This document shows positions 42,142 through 51,333 of a DNA stretch of 64,000 bases, one piece after another. The stretch's first letter is position 1. Every line of letters starts with the position of its first letter. A program made the position numbers and the translations under genes. The stretch is from Clostridiales bacterium (GTDB taxonomy: Bacteria; Bacillota; Clostridia; Saccharofermentanales; Saccharofermentanaceae). The DNA lies in contig JAFVDI010000021.1 in NCBI GenBank assembly GCA_017478485.1, forward strand, positions 1-64,000, read 5' to 3'. The notes below the pieces were generated by a model. The model worked only from the letters and a program-made list of their open reading frames with translations. It had not been told where the DNA came from and did no database searches.

Positions 42142-43095
42142 ATGAGTGAGTATTCAGGAAATGAAGCAGTAATAATGAAGAATGTCTGTAAAGACTTCAA
42201 GGTATTAAACCGCCATGAAGGATTGAAAGGCAGCATCAAGGACCTGTTTTCGAGAGACTATAAGACAGTCTCCGCGGTCAGGGATGTAACTCTTACGGTT
42301 AACAGGGGAGAGATAATCGGATACTTGGGACCTAACGGCGCCGGCAAGTCAACTACGATCAAGATGATGACCGGCGTATTGGAACCCACGAGCGGCGAGC
42401 TCCTGGTAAACGGCAAGGTGCCTTACAAGAACAGGACAGAGAACTGTGAGAATATCGGAGTCGTGTTCGGCCAGAGAAGCCAGCTCTGGTGGTCGCTTCC
42501 TCTGATAGAATCCTTCAAGCTCTTAAGAGACCTTTACATGGTCCCCGAAAAGGATTACGAGGGCATGATCGAGCTTTACCGTTCGCTCGTCGATATAGAG
42601 CCGATCCTGCATAAGCCGGTAAGGGAGATGTCTCTCGGTCAGAGGACCTTGAGCGATATCCTGGCAGCGTTCCTTCACAATCCCGCGATAGTTTTCCTTG
42701 ACGAGCCTACCATCGGTCTTGATGTCTCCATGAAGGCAAAGATAAGAGAACTTATCCTCGGCCTTAACAAAGAGAAGAACACGACAGTTATCCTTACCAC
42801 GCACGACATGGGAGACGTTGACGCGCTCTGCAGGAGGATCGTCATCATCGATAAGGGTACAAAGATCTACGATAACGACATAGAGCATCTGAAGAACTAT
42901 TTCGGATCGTACAGAACATTGAAGCTCAAGCGTTCTGACGATACATGGGAAGAATACCTGATCGATGAGAAGACGACAGATGTCATGGACGTCATCATGG
43001 AAAAGCAGAAGAGCATGAAGATAAAGGACGTTAAGATCGATGAGATCTCAACGGAAGAAGTCATCAAGAAGATCTACGAAGGGAGCGCAAAATGA
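42142..43095 (+). CDS. ABC-2 type transporter ATPase
   Basis: 317 aa from ATG 42142 (GAGGG upstream); longer in-frame starts lack a site and similarity. Walker A GPNGAGKST, then GQRSQLWWSLPLIESFKLLR, signature MSLGQR, and Walker B IVFLDEPTIGLD with H-loop TTHDMGD. The DLFSRDYKTVSAV start and WWSLP block are typical of a subgroup working with two ABC2_membrane_6 permeases. It overlaps the first permease by 4 bp. Substrate unknown. Confidence 0.92.
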   Translation: MSEYSGNEAVIMKNVCKDFKVLNRHEGLKGSIKDLFSRDYKTVSAVRDVTLTVNRGEIIGYLGPNGAGKSTTIKMMTGVLEPTSGELLVNGKVPYKNRTENCENIGVVFGQRSQLWWSLPLIESFKLLRDLYMVPEKDYEGMIELYRSLVDIEPILHKPVREMSLGQRTLSDILAAFLHNPAIVFLDEPTIGLDVSMKAKIRELILGLNKEKNTTVILTTHDMGDVDALCRRIVIIDKGTKIYDNDIEHLKNYFGSYRTLKLKRSDDTWEEYLIDEKTTDVMDVIMEKQKSMKIKDVKIDEISTEEVIKKIYEGSAK

Positions 43096-43901
43096 ATCCG
43101 AAAAGACTGCTCGCGATAACGAGAGCCGGCATAATGGAATCGCTCCATTTCAGGCTCGGTATCTTCGTTACGCTCTTTGCGAACCTGATCTATCTGGTCC
43201 TTGTTTACTACCTTTGGAAGGCGATCTATGATTCATCCGGAACAGCTGTTGTAAACGGGATGACGTTCACCGATACGATGATCTATCTGATCCTTGCCAC
43301 TGCACTTTTCAACTTCCTTGAAATGTTCGTTGTGTGGGATATGAGCAGATCGATCCAGTCCGGCAAGATCGTGCTGGATCTGCTCAAACCCATGCGCTTC
43401 AGGAAGTACACATTCTGGAGCTACACAGGCAATCACATCGTTCAGTTCGTACTGACGTTTATTCCGACGTTTGTCGTGGTAATGATTGTTACCAAGGGAG
43501 CGATCCCGGTCGGATTAAATCTTGTGTGGTTTCTGATCGCCACAGTGCTTGCACTGATGATCAACTACAATCTCGAAATGATCGTGTCGCCTATCTGTTT
43601 TTATACGGAATCGACCTGGGGAATAAACATCGTAAAAGAGACGATCGTGCTGCTGCTTTCAGGTGCAACGATACCGCTTGCATTCTTCCCGGAGAAGGCG
43701 AGAATGGTGGTACAGTATCTGCCTTTCCGTGCAGTGTATGATATACCGCTTTCCATCCTTCTTGAGAAGAACGGATCAGATACGTGGCAGGGACTTGTAA
43801 GCCTTTTCGCGCTGCAGCTCGCGTGGCTTGCTGTGCTGACACTGGCGGGCAATTTATTCTGGAATTGTGCGGTGAAGAAAGTCACCGTAAACGGAGGCTG
43901 A
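43092..43901 (+). CDS. ABC-2 type permease (first subunit)
   Basis: 269 aa, six TM helices, ABC2_membrane_6-like (FRLGIFVTLFANLIYLVLVY; MVVQYLPFRAVYDIPLSILL). The FRAVYDIP block is usual in this family. ATG 43092 overlaps the ATPase stop, and the next permease starts 1 bp after its stop, so the three genes form a tight exporter operon. Confidence 0.88.
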   Translation: MNPKRLLAITRAGIMESLHFRLGIFVTLFANLIYLVLVYYLWKAIYDSSGTAVVNGMTFTDTMIYLILATALFNFLEMFVVWDMSRSIQSGKIVLDLLKPMRFRKYTFWSYTGNHIVQFVLTFIPTFVVVMIVTKGAIPVGLNLVWFLIATVLALMINYNLEMIVSPICFYTESTWGINIVKETIVLLLSGATIPLAFFPEKARMVVQYLPFRAVYDIPLSILLEKNGSDTWQGLVSLFALQLAWLAVLTLAGNLFWNCAVKKVTVNGG

Positions 43902-43902
43902 T

Positions 43903-44706
43903 ATGCATAAAAGAGGATTGGCATTTTATGCGCGTATCTACAGGAAGATACTCATTCAGGATCTTAAGAGCAAGATGAGTTACCGTGCCGACTTTATCAT
44001 CTCAACGTTCGGCATGATAATGACTAATCTGTCAGGCTTCATCACTTTCATGATCCTGTTCCATAACTTCCCTACGATCAACGGATGGGACTACTACCAT
44101 ATGTTGTTCCTGTATGGTTTTTCACTCGTTGCGCTCACGCCTGTACAGTGTTTCTTCGACAACAACTGGAACTTAAGGTTTATGGTGCAGAGCGGTGACT
44201 TCATCAAGTACTGCTTCAGACCAGTTAATGTTTTCTTCTACTTCATCTCTGAAGTGTTTGACGTTAAAGGTCTCGGACAGCTGGCTTTCGGCATCGGAAC
44301 GATAGTGTATGCATGGATAAAGATAGGAATACCGGTAACCGTTATCATTATTGCGAAACTTCTTGTGTTCCTGCTTACCGCATCGCTCTTCATGATCGCG
44401 CTCATGAACTTTGCGGCCGCGACATGCTTCTGGATAAAAGGCTCGGGATACGTAATGGTCATCATGTTCCGCTTCAAGGATTTCGCGAAATATCCTTCGT
44501 CGATCTTTGAAGGGATCTTCAAGATAATCTTCACGTTCATCATCCCGATCGCGTTCATCGCGTACTATCCGAGCCTTGTCATCCTGGAGCCTTCCAACGT
44601 TCCGCTCCTGTCATGGATATCGCCTTTGTATGGCATACTGTTCGTATATTTAAGCTACAGGTTCTGGATGCTTGGCGTAAGGAAATACGATTTCACCGGT
44701 TCTTAA
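43903..44706 (+). CDS. ABC-2 type permease (second subunit)
   Basis: 267 aa, six TM helices. The start AFYARIYRKILIQDLKSKMS, then YRADFIISTFGMI, matches the second permease of ABC2_membrane_6 pairs. CFFDNNWNLRFMVQSGDFIK lies between TM helices. GGAGG precedes the start. No substrate clue exists in the locus. Confidence 0.88.
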   Translation: MHKRGLAFYARIYRKILIQDLKSKMSYRADFIISTFGMIMTNLSGFITFMILFHNFPTINGWDYYHMLFLYGFSLVALTPVQCFFDNNWNLRFMVQSGDFIKYCFRPVNVFFYFISEVFDVKGLGQLAFGIGTIVYAWIKIGIPVTVIIIAKLLVFLLTASLFMIALMNFAAATCFWIKGSGYVMVIMFRFKDFAKYPSSIFEGIFKIIFTFIIPIAFIAYYPSLVILEPSNVPLLSWISPLYGILFVYLSYRFWMLGVRKYDFTGS

Positions 44707-44860
44707 AGGAGTGTTCTTCGGAAGATACAGGGAAGGACAGACTGTAATCTAAATTATTTATAGTTAAACCTGCTGCTTCTATGGTAAGATTAACCGTGGT
44801 GCTTTGTGAATTGTATAAAGGACAGGTATGCCTGCCCCTAAAAACAAGGAGAGTACAACC

Positions 44861-45457
44861 ATGGATATCTTAGGAATGAAGTGGATCAGAGAGCCGGAAG
44901 AATTCAGTATTGATGACGGCAGGATCGAGATAAAGACTGAACCGCACACCGACCTCTGGCAGAGAACTTACTATCATTTCCGGAATGACAATGCACCTGT
45001 CCTTCAATTAGATACGGACGAAAAGTATTTCTCATTTACCGTAAAAACAGATTTCGCTGACAGCCATCACCGCTTTGATCAGTGTGGTATCGTCATGTAT
45101 CTTGATTCCGATAACTGGCTTAAAGCATCGGTCGAATATGAGACCGATGCTTTTCAGCATTTAGGTTCCGTTGTAACAAATCACGGATATTCCGACTGGG
45201 CGACCACCGCGATCCCTGCTGATGTTAAGACGATGTGGTACAGATTTAGCCGAAGGGAAGATGATTATTGTATCGAGTGTTCCTATGACGGAGAGACCTT
45301 CACGCAGATGAGGATATGTCATATGTGGGAAGGCGCCGGAAAGATTAGGTTCGGCATTTATGCTTGCAGCCCTGAAGATTCGAGCTTTACGGCTGTGTTT
45401 ACGGATCTTTCCTTGACGGAATGCGTATGGAAAGCACATGAGGGGGAGACTGTATGA
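44861..45457 (+). CDS. DUF1349 protein (concanavalin-like beta-sandwich)
   Basis: 198 aa from ATG 44861 (AAGGAGAG upstream). Matches DUF1349/YesU-type proteins: LWQRTYYHFRNDNAP, QCGIVMYLDSDNWLKASVEY, LGSVVTNHGYSDW, WYRFSRREDDYCIE. The fold is a jelly-roll often linked to carbohydrate use. No signal peptide is seen, so it is cytoplasmic. Its stop overlaps the next gene, a secreted lyase (ATGA at 45454), so it probably handles a product of that enzyme. Confidence 0.85.
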   Translation: MDILGMKWIREPEEFSIDDGRIEIKTEPHTDLWQRTYYHFRNDNAPVLQLDTDEKYFSFTVKTDFADSHHRFDQCGIVMYLDSDNWLKASVEYETDAFQHLGSVVTNHGYSDWATTAIPADVKTMWYRFSRREDDYCIECSYDGETFTQMRICHMWEGAGKIRFGIYACSPEDSSFTAVFTDLSLTECVWKAHEGETV

Positions 45458-48372
45458 TCGACATGAGAAAAAGACTGCTCAGTGTTCTGATAATGATGGT
45501 ATTTGTGATCGGCTTAATGCCGTATCAGGTCTCTGCATCCTCCGTGAAAACGGATAAACTGCTTGCTGCGGACTACGGTACTTTTACCAGCGGCGCTGAT
45601 GTCATCAGTTCCATGATCAAAAAGCACGGCGAGAAAGGTCATCCGAGGATCATAATGACCAATGACAAGTTCTCTAAACTGAAATCCCATCTCAATGACG
45701 GATCGACGACTGCCAAGCTTCTCGCAAAACTCAAAGATGAAGCTGACAGCAAAAAGAATTCGTATATAAATGATCCTATCAAGTATGAGCTGGTCGGCGG
45801 AATAAGGATCCTCGAACAGTCGAAAAGAGTACAGCGCCGCGTTGCGGCTCTTGCCCTGGCATACAATATTTACGGCAATGAAGAATATGCAAAGAGTTGC
45901 TATGAAGAACTTAAGAATGCCGCTAACTTTCCTGACTGGAATCCTTATCATTTCCTCGATACAGGCGAGATGTGCACGGCTTTCGCGATCGGTTACGACT
46001 GGCTCTACAACTGGATGAGTGATGCCCAGAGGGATTTCCTGCGTAAGACCATGATCGAAAAAGGACTGGCTCAGGTCATGAAAGACTATAGTGGCGAGGT
46101 CAAATACAGCAAAACACGCGGCGAACGTGGTGACGGTAACCTCCGTTCATATGAATGGTATAAGAGTACGGAAGGAGACAACTGGCAATATGTTTGCATC
46201 GGAGGCACCAACATGGCTGCCCTTGCCATAGGAGATGAATCAGACAGCAAATCTATCGCTTCCGATGTCCTCACATACGGCTATAAAAAAGCGTATACTT
46301 CAGTCCGTGCCGGATACAAATCGTTAGACGGAACATTCATTGAAGGCCTGGGTTACTGGGATTACGCAACCTATTATCTCGGTTTTATCTCTTCTTCGCT
46401 TAAGAGCACCACAGGAACAGACTACGGACTTGTTAACCATGACGGTGTACGCAAATCCGTTGATTTCGTCCGCTGCATGAGTTCAAATGCACCTAAATCA
46501 TTCAGCTTCGGCGATGACAACGATGAAACTGACACGAGATGGCCGGTCTTTCTCTGGCTTGGCGAGAATTATAGATCGCGCGATATGGCAAATGTCCGCC
46601 TCAAAAAGATCGCAGAAGGAACCGGATTCGATTATCTTGATGTCTTGTGGATCGACGAGTCTCTCAATACCGGCACACAGAATTCCAGTCCTGATGACTG
46701 GGGCGGCAAGAATTACTCCAATGCGAGCTTCAGGAACACATGGGATAAGACAGGAATCGTTGCAGCGCTTCATGCCGGTGAGAATAATTATCTGTATCAC
46801 GGACATTTTGATCTCGGATCATTTTATGTTGAGTCTAACGGAAACAGATTCATTACTGACTTGGGTAATGAGAAGAATTATGAGCTCAACAACCGCATAA
46901 ACGCTTACCGCATCAGGACCGAGGGCCACAATACACTTGTTATAAACCCGTCCGAGGATCCGGGCCAGCCAGATAAATTGAAATGCGTTGTGACCGCTTT
47001 CCAGTCCGGAAAAGAAGCTTACGCCGTTACCGACCTGACCGCCGCTTATAAACCGAGCGGAGCAAACAGGGTAGTCCGCGGCCTTAAGATGATCAAGGAT
47101 AAAAAGTGCGTGATCGTCCAGGATGAGATCTCATTGAACAGCCCGGGCGAGATATACTGGTTTGCGCATACAAAGGGATCCATAAGCGTTGCATCCGGCG
47201 GCAGGAGCGCAGTCATAACGGTCGGCTCTGACAAGTTATGGTTAGGCATATTAAGTGAAGGCGGAAAGTTTACGTCGATGAAGGCTGAGCCGCTTCCTTC
47301 GACTCCGTCTGTACCGGGACAGTCTGACAACAGCGGATACAGAAAGCTTGCGATACATCTGACGAACACCAAGGATACGGTGATCTCAGTAGCCTGCATT
47401 CCTTTGAAATCGGGCGAGACAAAGCCTTCATGGACTCCGTCAGGCATTACGGATTTCGGATCCTCCATGTCTCATTATGAGCATAAACTTACCGAGGTTG
47501 CTGCAAAAGATCCGACCTGTACGGAAAACGGCAATATCAGATACTGGAAATGTTCCGTATGCGGAAAGCTTTTCAGCGATGCATCAGGAAAGAATGAGAT
47601 CGAAGCAAAAGATACAGTATTGCCTGCTTTAGGTCACGATCTCGAACATGTAAATGCGAAGTATCCTACAGATGATGAAGACGGCAACATCGAGTACTAT
47701 GTCTGTAAAAGATGCGGCAAGAAGTTCGCAGATGCCGATGCCAAGACCGAACTTAAGGATATAGATATAATCATTCCCAAGAAGGGCGCAGCAGTCTTAG
47801 GTGAAGAAGCAACGGCCGGCAACTTCATCTACAGGGTGACGAATCCTGCAACAGACGGAACCGGAACGGTTACTCTGATCGGTGTGGCAACAAAGACTGC
47901 TGGAGTTTCCATTCCCGCTTCTGCCGAGATAAAGGGACATGTTTATGCCGTCAACAGAATAGGACCTAAAGCGTTCTATAAGAACACAGTAATAAGAACA
48001 CTCACCATAGGTTCCAATGTCAGGATAATCGACAGTTATGCTTTCTACGGATGCAAGTACATGACGAAGGCGTATGGCGGCGCAAGACTTCAGACGATCG
48101 GTTCATATGCCTTTGCGTATTGTTCGAAACTGAAGTCGTTTGCCATTACTTCTTCCACGCTCAAGAAGATAAGTTCATACACATTTAAGAAAGATAAGAA
48201 ACTAAAGACCATCAAGATCAAATACACTACCAAACTGACCAAATCAGGTGTGAAAAAATCCCTTAAGAAGTCTTATGTAAAGACCGTTAAGGTCAAGAAG
48301 AGCAAGATCAGATCTTACAGAAAGATCTTTAAGAGATCTAATTCAGGAAGATATGTAAGAGTGAAAAAATAA
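45454..48372 (+). CDS. secreted heparinase II/III-like polysaccharide lyase with C-ribbons and leucine-rich repeats
   Basis: 972 aa. Signal peptide to about residue 30 (MVFVIGLMPYQVSASS), then an alpha-toroid with NWQYVCIGGTNMAALAIGDE, and the heparinase II/III beta-sandwich with HGHFDLGSFYVESNGNRFIT and EGHNTLVIN. From about 677 come two Cys-ribbon repeats (KCSVCGKLFSDA; VCKRCGKKFADA), then BspA-like LRR_5 units at about 836-916 and a very basic tail. Such enzymes cleave uronate-containing polymers by elimination, which fits the uronate regulon. A shorter start at 45463 is possible. Confidence 0.85.
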   Translation: MIDMRKRLLSVLIMMVFVIGLMPYQVSASSVKTDKLLAADYGTFTSGADVISSMIKKHGEKGHPRIIMTNDKFSKLKSHLNDGSTTAKLLAKLKDEADSKKNSYINDPIKYELVGGIRILEQSKRVQRRVAALALAYNIYGNEEYAKSCYEELKNAANFPDWNPYHFLDTGEMCTAFAIGYDWLYNWMSDAQRDFLRKTMIEKGLAQVMKDYSGEVKYSKTRGERGDGNLRSYEWYKSTEGDNWQYVCIGGTNMAALAIGDESDSKSIASDVLTYGYKKAYTSVRAGYKSLDGTFIEGLGYWDYATYYLGFISSSLKSTTGTDYGLVNHDGVRKSVDFVRCMSSNAPKSFSFGDDNDETDTRWPVFLWLGENYRSRDMANVRLKKIAEGTGFDYLDVLWIDESLNTGTQNSSPDDWGGKNYSNASFRNTWDKTGIVAALHAGENNYLYHGHFDLGSFYVESNGNRFITDLGNEKNYELNNRINAYRIRTEGHNTLVINPSEDPGQPDKLKCVVTAFQSGKEAYAVTDLTAAYKPSGANRVVRGLKMIKDKKCVIVQDEISLNSPGEIYWFAHTKGSISVASGGRSAVITVGSDKLWLGILSEGGKFTSMKAEPLPSTPSVPGQSDNSGYRKLAIHLTNTKDTVISVACIPLKSGETKPSWTPSGITDFGSSMSHYEHKLTEVAAKDPTCTENGNIRYWKCSVCGKLFSDASGKNEIEAKDTVLPALGHDLEHVNAKYPTDDEDGNIEYYVCKRCGKKFADADAKTELKDIDIIIPKKGAAVLGEEATAGNFIYRVTNPATDGTGTVTLIGVATKTAGVSIPASAEIKGHVYAVNRIGPKAFYKNTVIRTLTIGSNVRIIDSYAFYGCKYMTKAYGGARLQTIGSYAFAYCSKLKSFAITSSTLKKISSYTFKKDKKLKTIKIKYTTKLTKSGVKKSLKKSYVKTVKVKKSKIRSYRKIFKRSNSGRYVRVKK

Positions 48373-48399
48373 GCCCCAAGGCTGCAACATTTCCTTCTG

Positions 48400-48428
48400 C
48401 GGTTCTGTATATATGACAGAACCGTTTT
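48400..48428 (+). terminator. terminator after the lyase gene
   Basis: CGGTTCTGT (48400-48408) pairs with ACAGAACCG (48416-48424), followed by TTTT. It lies 18 bp before the next start. Confidence 0.72.
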
Positions 48429-48445
48429 GAAGGGAAGGTAATAAC

Positions 48446-48928
48446 ATGAATATCGCAGCAAAGATCTTTAGCGTTTTTATGACAGCAGTACTGGCATTCG
48501 GAATGTCCGGATGCACCGCTCCGGGTAAGGCGGGCAGGTCTGATATCAATGAGCTTCAAAGCCATAAGGGTGATCTGCTCGTTATAGTATCGCACCCGCA
48601 GGAGGCGATGCCGGCAGAAGAATATGATAAAGCGGTGGTGAGGATGTCCGTAACCTATGACGGCTGTGCCATCAACCCCAATCCGATCAATAACGCGAAA
48701 GTGAAGATGCCCGATGACGAGTATCTCAGGATATACAACTTCTGCGTCGAAGCTGCTGCCGAAAACAGATTCGCGGGATACAGCGAGGACATCTGTGACG
48801 CGACAACATATACGTTTACTTATTACGATACCGAAGGCAATGCCCACGTGCTCTATGATGGCTATTGCTATGACAACAAAGAACTCCAGGACATCATGAA
48901 ACTGATAAGCAAGTATTCTCTAGACTGA
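48446..48928 (+). CDS. small lipoprotein of unknown function
   Basis: 160 aa. The signal peptide ends in lipobox FGMSGC, giving an anchored Cys at residue 23. The mature part has a sheet-like domain (DLLVIVSHPQEAMPAEEYDK; YTFTYYDTEGNAHVLYDGYC) and no recognised family. GGGAAGG lies 8 bp before the start. Translated from its own message or by read-through of the upstream hairpin. Confidence 0.72.
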   Translation: MNIAAKIFSVFMTAVLAFGMSGCTAPGKAGRSDINELQSHKGDLLVIVSHPQEAMPAEEYDKAVVRMSVTYDGCAINPNPINNAKVKMPDDEYLRIYNFCVEAAAENRFAGYSEDICDATTYTFTYYDTEGNAHVLYDGYCYDNKELQDIMKLISKYSLD

Positions 48929-48942
48929 TCAGAGCTTATAAC

Positions 48943-48986
48943 TTGACAACTTCCGCTTTGGGAATTAAAATGACACCGTGTCATTT
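48943..48986 (+). promoter_or_regulatory. tetR promoter with palindromic operator
   Basis: TTGACA (48943-48948), 17-bp spacer, TAAAAT (48966-48971). A perfect 19-bp palindrome AAATGACACCGTGTCATTT (48968-48986) overlaps the -10 and the start site, as expected for autorepression by the TetR protein encoded 22 bp downstream. Confidence 0.8.
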
Positions 48987-49007
48987 ATTTGACGAGCGGA
49001 GGTTGTT

Positions 49008-49679
49008 ATGCCCAAAGTAAGCGAAGAATACTATGAGAAGAAGCGCAAAGAGATAATCGATGCGGCTTACCGCGTATGCGTAAGAAAGCCCATAACTTCT
49101 GTCGAGATGAAGGACATCATTGCGGAAACGGGCTTTTCGCACGGTGTTATCTACAGGTACTACAAGGACTTGGATGAAGTCTTGAAGGACCTCGTGATCA
49201 CGATCAACGCAAATAATACGATAGACGAGAAGCTTGACGTGATCCTGAAGAAAGCAAAGCCGGAGCAGTGGGAGAAGACTATCCGTGCTATCTGCAGGAT
49301 GCTCGCGGATCAAATGAAAGAAGTCGGAACGGACCTTCTGAAGGTCTCCATATACAGTGACATGATGGCGATGGCCGATCCCGAAAGGGCGATGAACATT
49401 GCCCAAAGGCTCGGCAAAGACGAACAGAGTCCGCTTCTTTACGCTACGGAAGCAACGGGCAGATTCCTGACTGAGATAATCAAAAAGAATAAGCTTAAGC
49501 CTGTTTCATCAGTCGATGAGATACTGCAGTTCATGATAGTTACATACCACGGCGTGCAGACGGGATATGTGCTTACGGAGTGCTTTAAGGTTCCTCATGT
49601 TGAAGGCAGGTACAAGCCCGAAGACATGTTCGAACAGCTCGCAAGATCAGTGATACTTATGCTCGGAGGCAAGCCCTGA
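49008..49679 (+). CDS. TetR-family repressor
   Basis: 223 aa. The N-terminal HTH reads ITSVEMKDIIAETGFSHGVI followed by YRYYKDLDEVL, the classic TetR recognition helix. The C-terminal helical ligand domain is divergent. It is followed after 1 bp by two alpha/beta hydrolase genes, which it probably represses through the palindrome at 48968-48986. GGAGG lies at about 48997. Confidence 0.92.
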   Translation: MPKVSEEYYEKKRKEIIDAAYRVCVRKPITSVEMKDIIAETGFSHGVIYRYYKDLDEVLKDLVITINANNTIDEKLDVILKKAKPEQWEKTIRAICRMLADQMKEVGTDLLKVSIYSDMMAMADPERAMNIAQRLGKDEQSPLLYATEATGRFLTEIIKKNKLKPVSSVDEILQFMIVTYHGVQTGYVLTECFKVPHVEGRYKPEDMFEQLARSVILMLGGKP

Positions 49680-49680
49680 T

Positions 49681-50430
49681 ATGGTATTTCACACTTTCGG
49701 AGATAAAGCAGACAAAGCGGTCATACTGGTACACGGAGTTCTCAATCCGTGGCAGATCTGGACGGATGCAATTAATAAGTTCAAAGAAAGATACTATGTC
49801 ATAGTACCTGAACTTGACGGTCATACGCAAAGTGAGAAGAGCACGTTCATATCAGTTGACGATGAAGCAGCGAAGATTACCGACTATATAAAGAATGAAC
49901 TCGGCGGAAAAGTCTTCCTTCTCGCAGGCCTCTCGATGGGCGGACGGATAGCTGCAACGGCTGCGAAAAGCAAAGACGTAAAGATCGATAATCTCGTTCT
50001 CGACGGAGCTCCGCTTGCAAAGATCAACGGCTTGCTGAAGGCTGTGTTCAAGAAGAATTACAAAGTGATAATCGCAAAGTCCAAAGCGCGCGAACCGAAG
50101 ATCTTAGAAAGTGCAAAGAAAGATTTCCTGCCCGAGAAGATGATACCGTTCTATCTGAACGTTGCGGACAACATGGAAGAGCAGTCGATCGTAAACATGA
50201 TCGACACTGCATTTTCGGATTTCGATTTCAGCGGATATCCCGATGACATGCGCATACTTTTCATGCACGGCACGAAAGGCAATGAACAGGTCTCACGCAA
50301 GTGCGCAATTAAGATGAAGAAAGCAAATCCGCAGACAGAAATAAGATGCTTTGAAGGTCTTGCCCATGCTGAACTGGCCTGCTTCAAGTGTGAGCAGTGG
50401 GCGGCCGAAGTTGAGGGATTCATTTCATGA
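49681..50430 (+). CDS. alpha/beta hydrolase
   Basis: 249 aa. Oxyanion loop VILVHGVLNPWQ at about 16-27, nucleophile elbow AGLSMGGRIA (G-L-S-M-G-G), acid in FMHGTKGNEQ, and His in EGLAHAELACF. This is a Ser-Asp/Glu-His lipase/esterase-like protein without signal peptide. Its stop overlaps the next hydrolase (ATGA), so the TetR protein and both hydrolases form one operon. Substrate unknown. Confidence 0.85.
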   Translation: MVFHTFGDKADKAVILVHGVLNPWQIWTDAINKFKERYYVIVPELDGHTQSEKSTFISVDDEAAKITDYIKNELGGKVFLLAGLSMGGRIAATAAKSKDVKIDNLVLDGAPLAKINGLLKAVFKKNYKVIIAKSKAREPKILESAKKDFLPEKMIPFYLNVADNMEEQSIVNMIDTAFSDFDFSGYPDDMRILFMHGTKGNEQVSRKCAIKMKKANPQTEIRCFEGLAHAELACFKCEQWAAEVEGFIS

Positions 50431-51263
50431 TCGATTACATAAGAGAGAACCTGAGCTACTACCCGATCTACTGGCGTCTTCTTTTCAAGACAAAGAAGGA
50501 GCTTACGCCTGAATATGTTTCTTACGGTGAGGATAAGGAACAGTACTTCCTTTACTATGAACCCGCTAAACCTGTCAGTGACAAGATCGTTGTCTGGGTG
50601 CACGGAGGCGGATGGAATGCGGGCAATCCGAAGTTCTTCGACTATGTCGGACAGACTATGGCAAGGTCAGGATACCGTTTCATCTCGTTAGGTTACAGGC
50701 TGTCACCCAAAAACAAGTATCCTGTTCAGCTGATCGACGTCTGCAGCGCATATAACGCAGCCATGAAGTATCTTAAAGATAAGGGAATCGATACATCGAA
50801 AACGGTGTTATCCGGTCCTTCGGCAGGAGCGCATCTGTCATCTATCATGTGCTATTGTAAAGACGTTCAGGATAAGTACAAAGTGGATATTTCAAATGTA
50901 ATCGGCTACGTAGGATTCGGCGGGCCGTATATCTTCAGAAAGAGTCAGACAAAGACACTCGCAATGCTTATCGGAATGCTTTTCGAAAAGGGTTATGACA
51001 GGCGTCAGGGCGAGCCCTGGTCTTTGATGACGAAGAACCACGTGCCGATGCTCTTAATACAGAGCCGCCATGACGGACTTATAGAATTCGAATGTGCGGA
51101 AGAATTTGCGCAGAAAGCTAAGACAGTAGGCAACAACTGCAAGATATACGAAGTTGAAGACAAAAGAAATACTCACTCATGGTACACGGCAGGCTGCTTT
51201 ATGTTTACACGTGAAGAGAGCAGGACGCTCGATATGTTCTTATCATTCATTGAATCACTCTGA
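50427..51263 (+). CDS. alpha/beta hydrolase, HSL/carboxylesterase type
   Basis: 278 aa. HGGGW oxyanion motif in VVWVHGGGWNAGNP, nucleophile elbow LSGPSAGAHLSS (G-P-S-A-G), acid in LIQSRHDGLIEF, and His in DKRNTHSWYT. It has the Abhydrolase_3 (hormone-sensitive lipase-like) layout. It is translationally coupled to the previous hydrolase; together they may detoxify an ester ligand sensed by the TetR protein. Confidence 0.87.
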   Translation: MIDYIRENLSYYPIYWRLLFKTKKELTPEYVSYGEDKEQYFLYYEPAKPVSDKIVVWVHGGGWNAGNPKFFDYVGQTMARSGYRFISLGYRLSPKNKYPVQLIDVCSAYNAAMKYLKDKGIDTSKTVLSGPSAGAHLSSIMCYCKDVQDKYKVDISNVIGYVGFGGPYIFRKSQTKTLAMLIGMLFEKGYDRRQGEPWSLMTKNHVPMLLIQSRHDGLIEFECAEEFAQKAKTVGNNCKIYEVEDKRNTHSWYTAGCFMFTREESRTLDMFLSFIESL

Positions 51264-51274
51264 ATCCGGATTAG

Positions 51275-51283
51275 TGTTATAAT
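51275..51283 (+). promoter_or_regulatory. extended -10 promoter
   Basis: TG-T-TATAAT (TATAAT at 51278-51283) is a full extended -10 element, 50 bp upstream of the DUF3267 gene. Confidence 0.55.
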
Positions 51284-51333
51284 GGCCGGGTTGATTAGAA
51301 GGCGCTTTTTGCGGTGCCTGAAAGAGGTTGATC

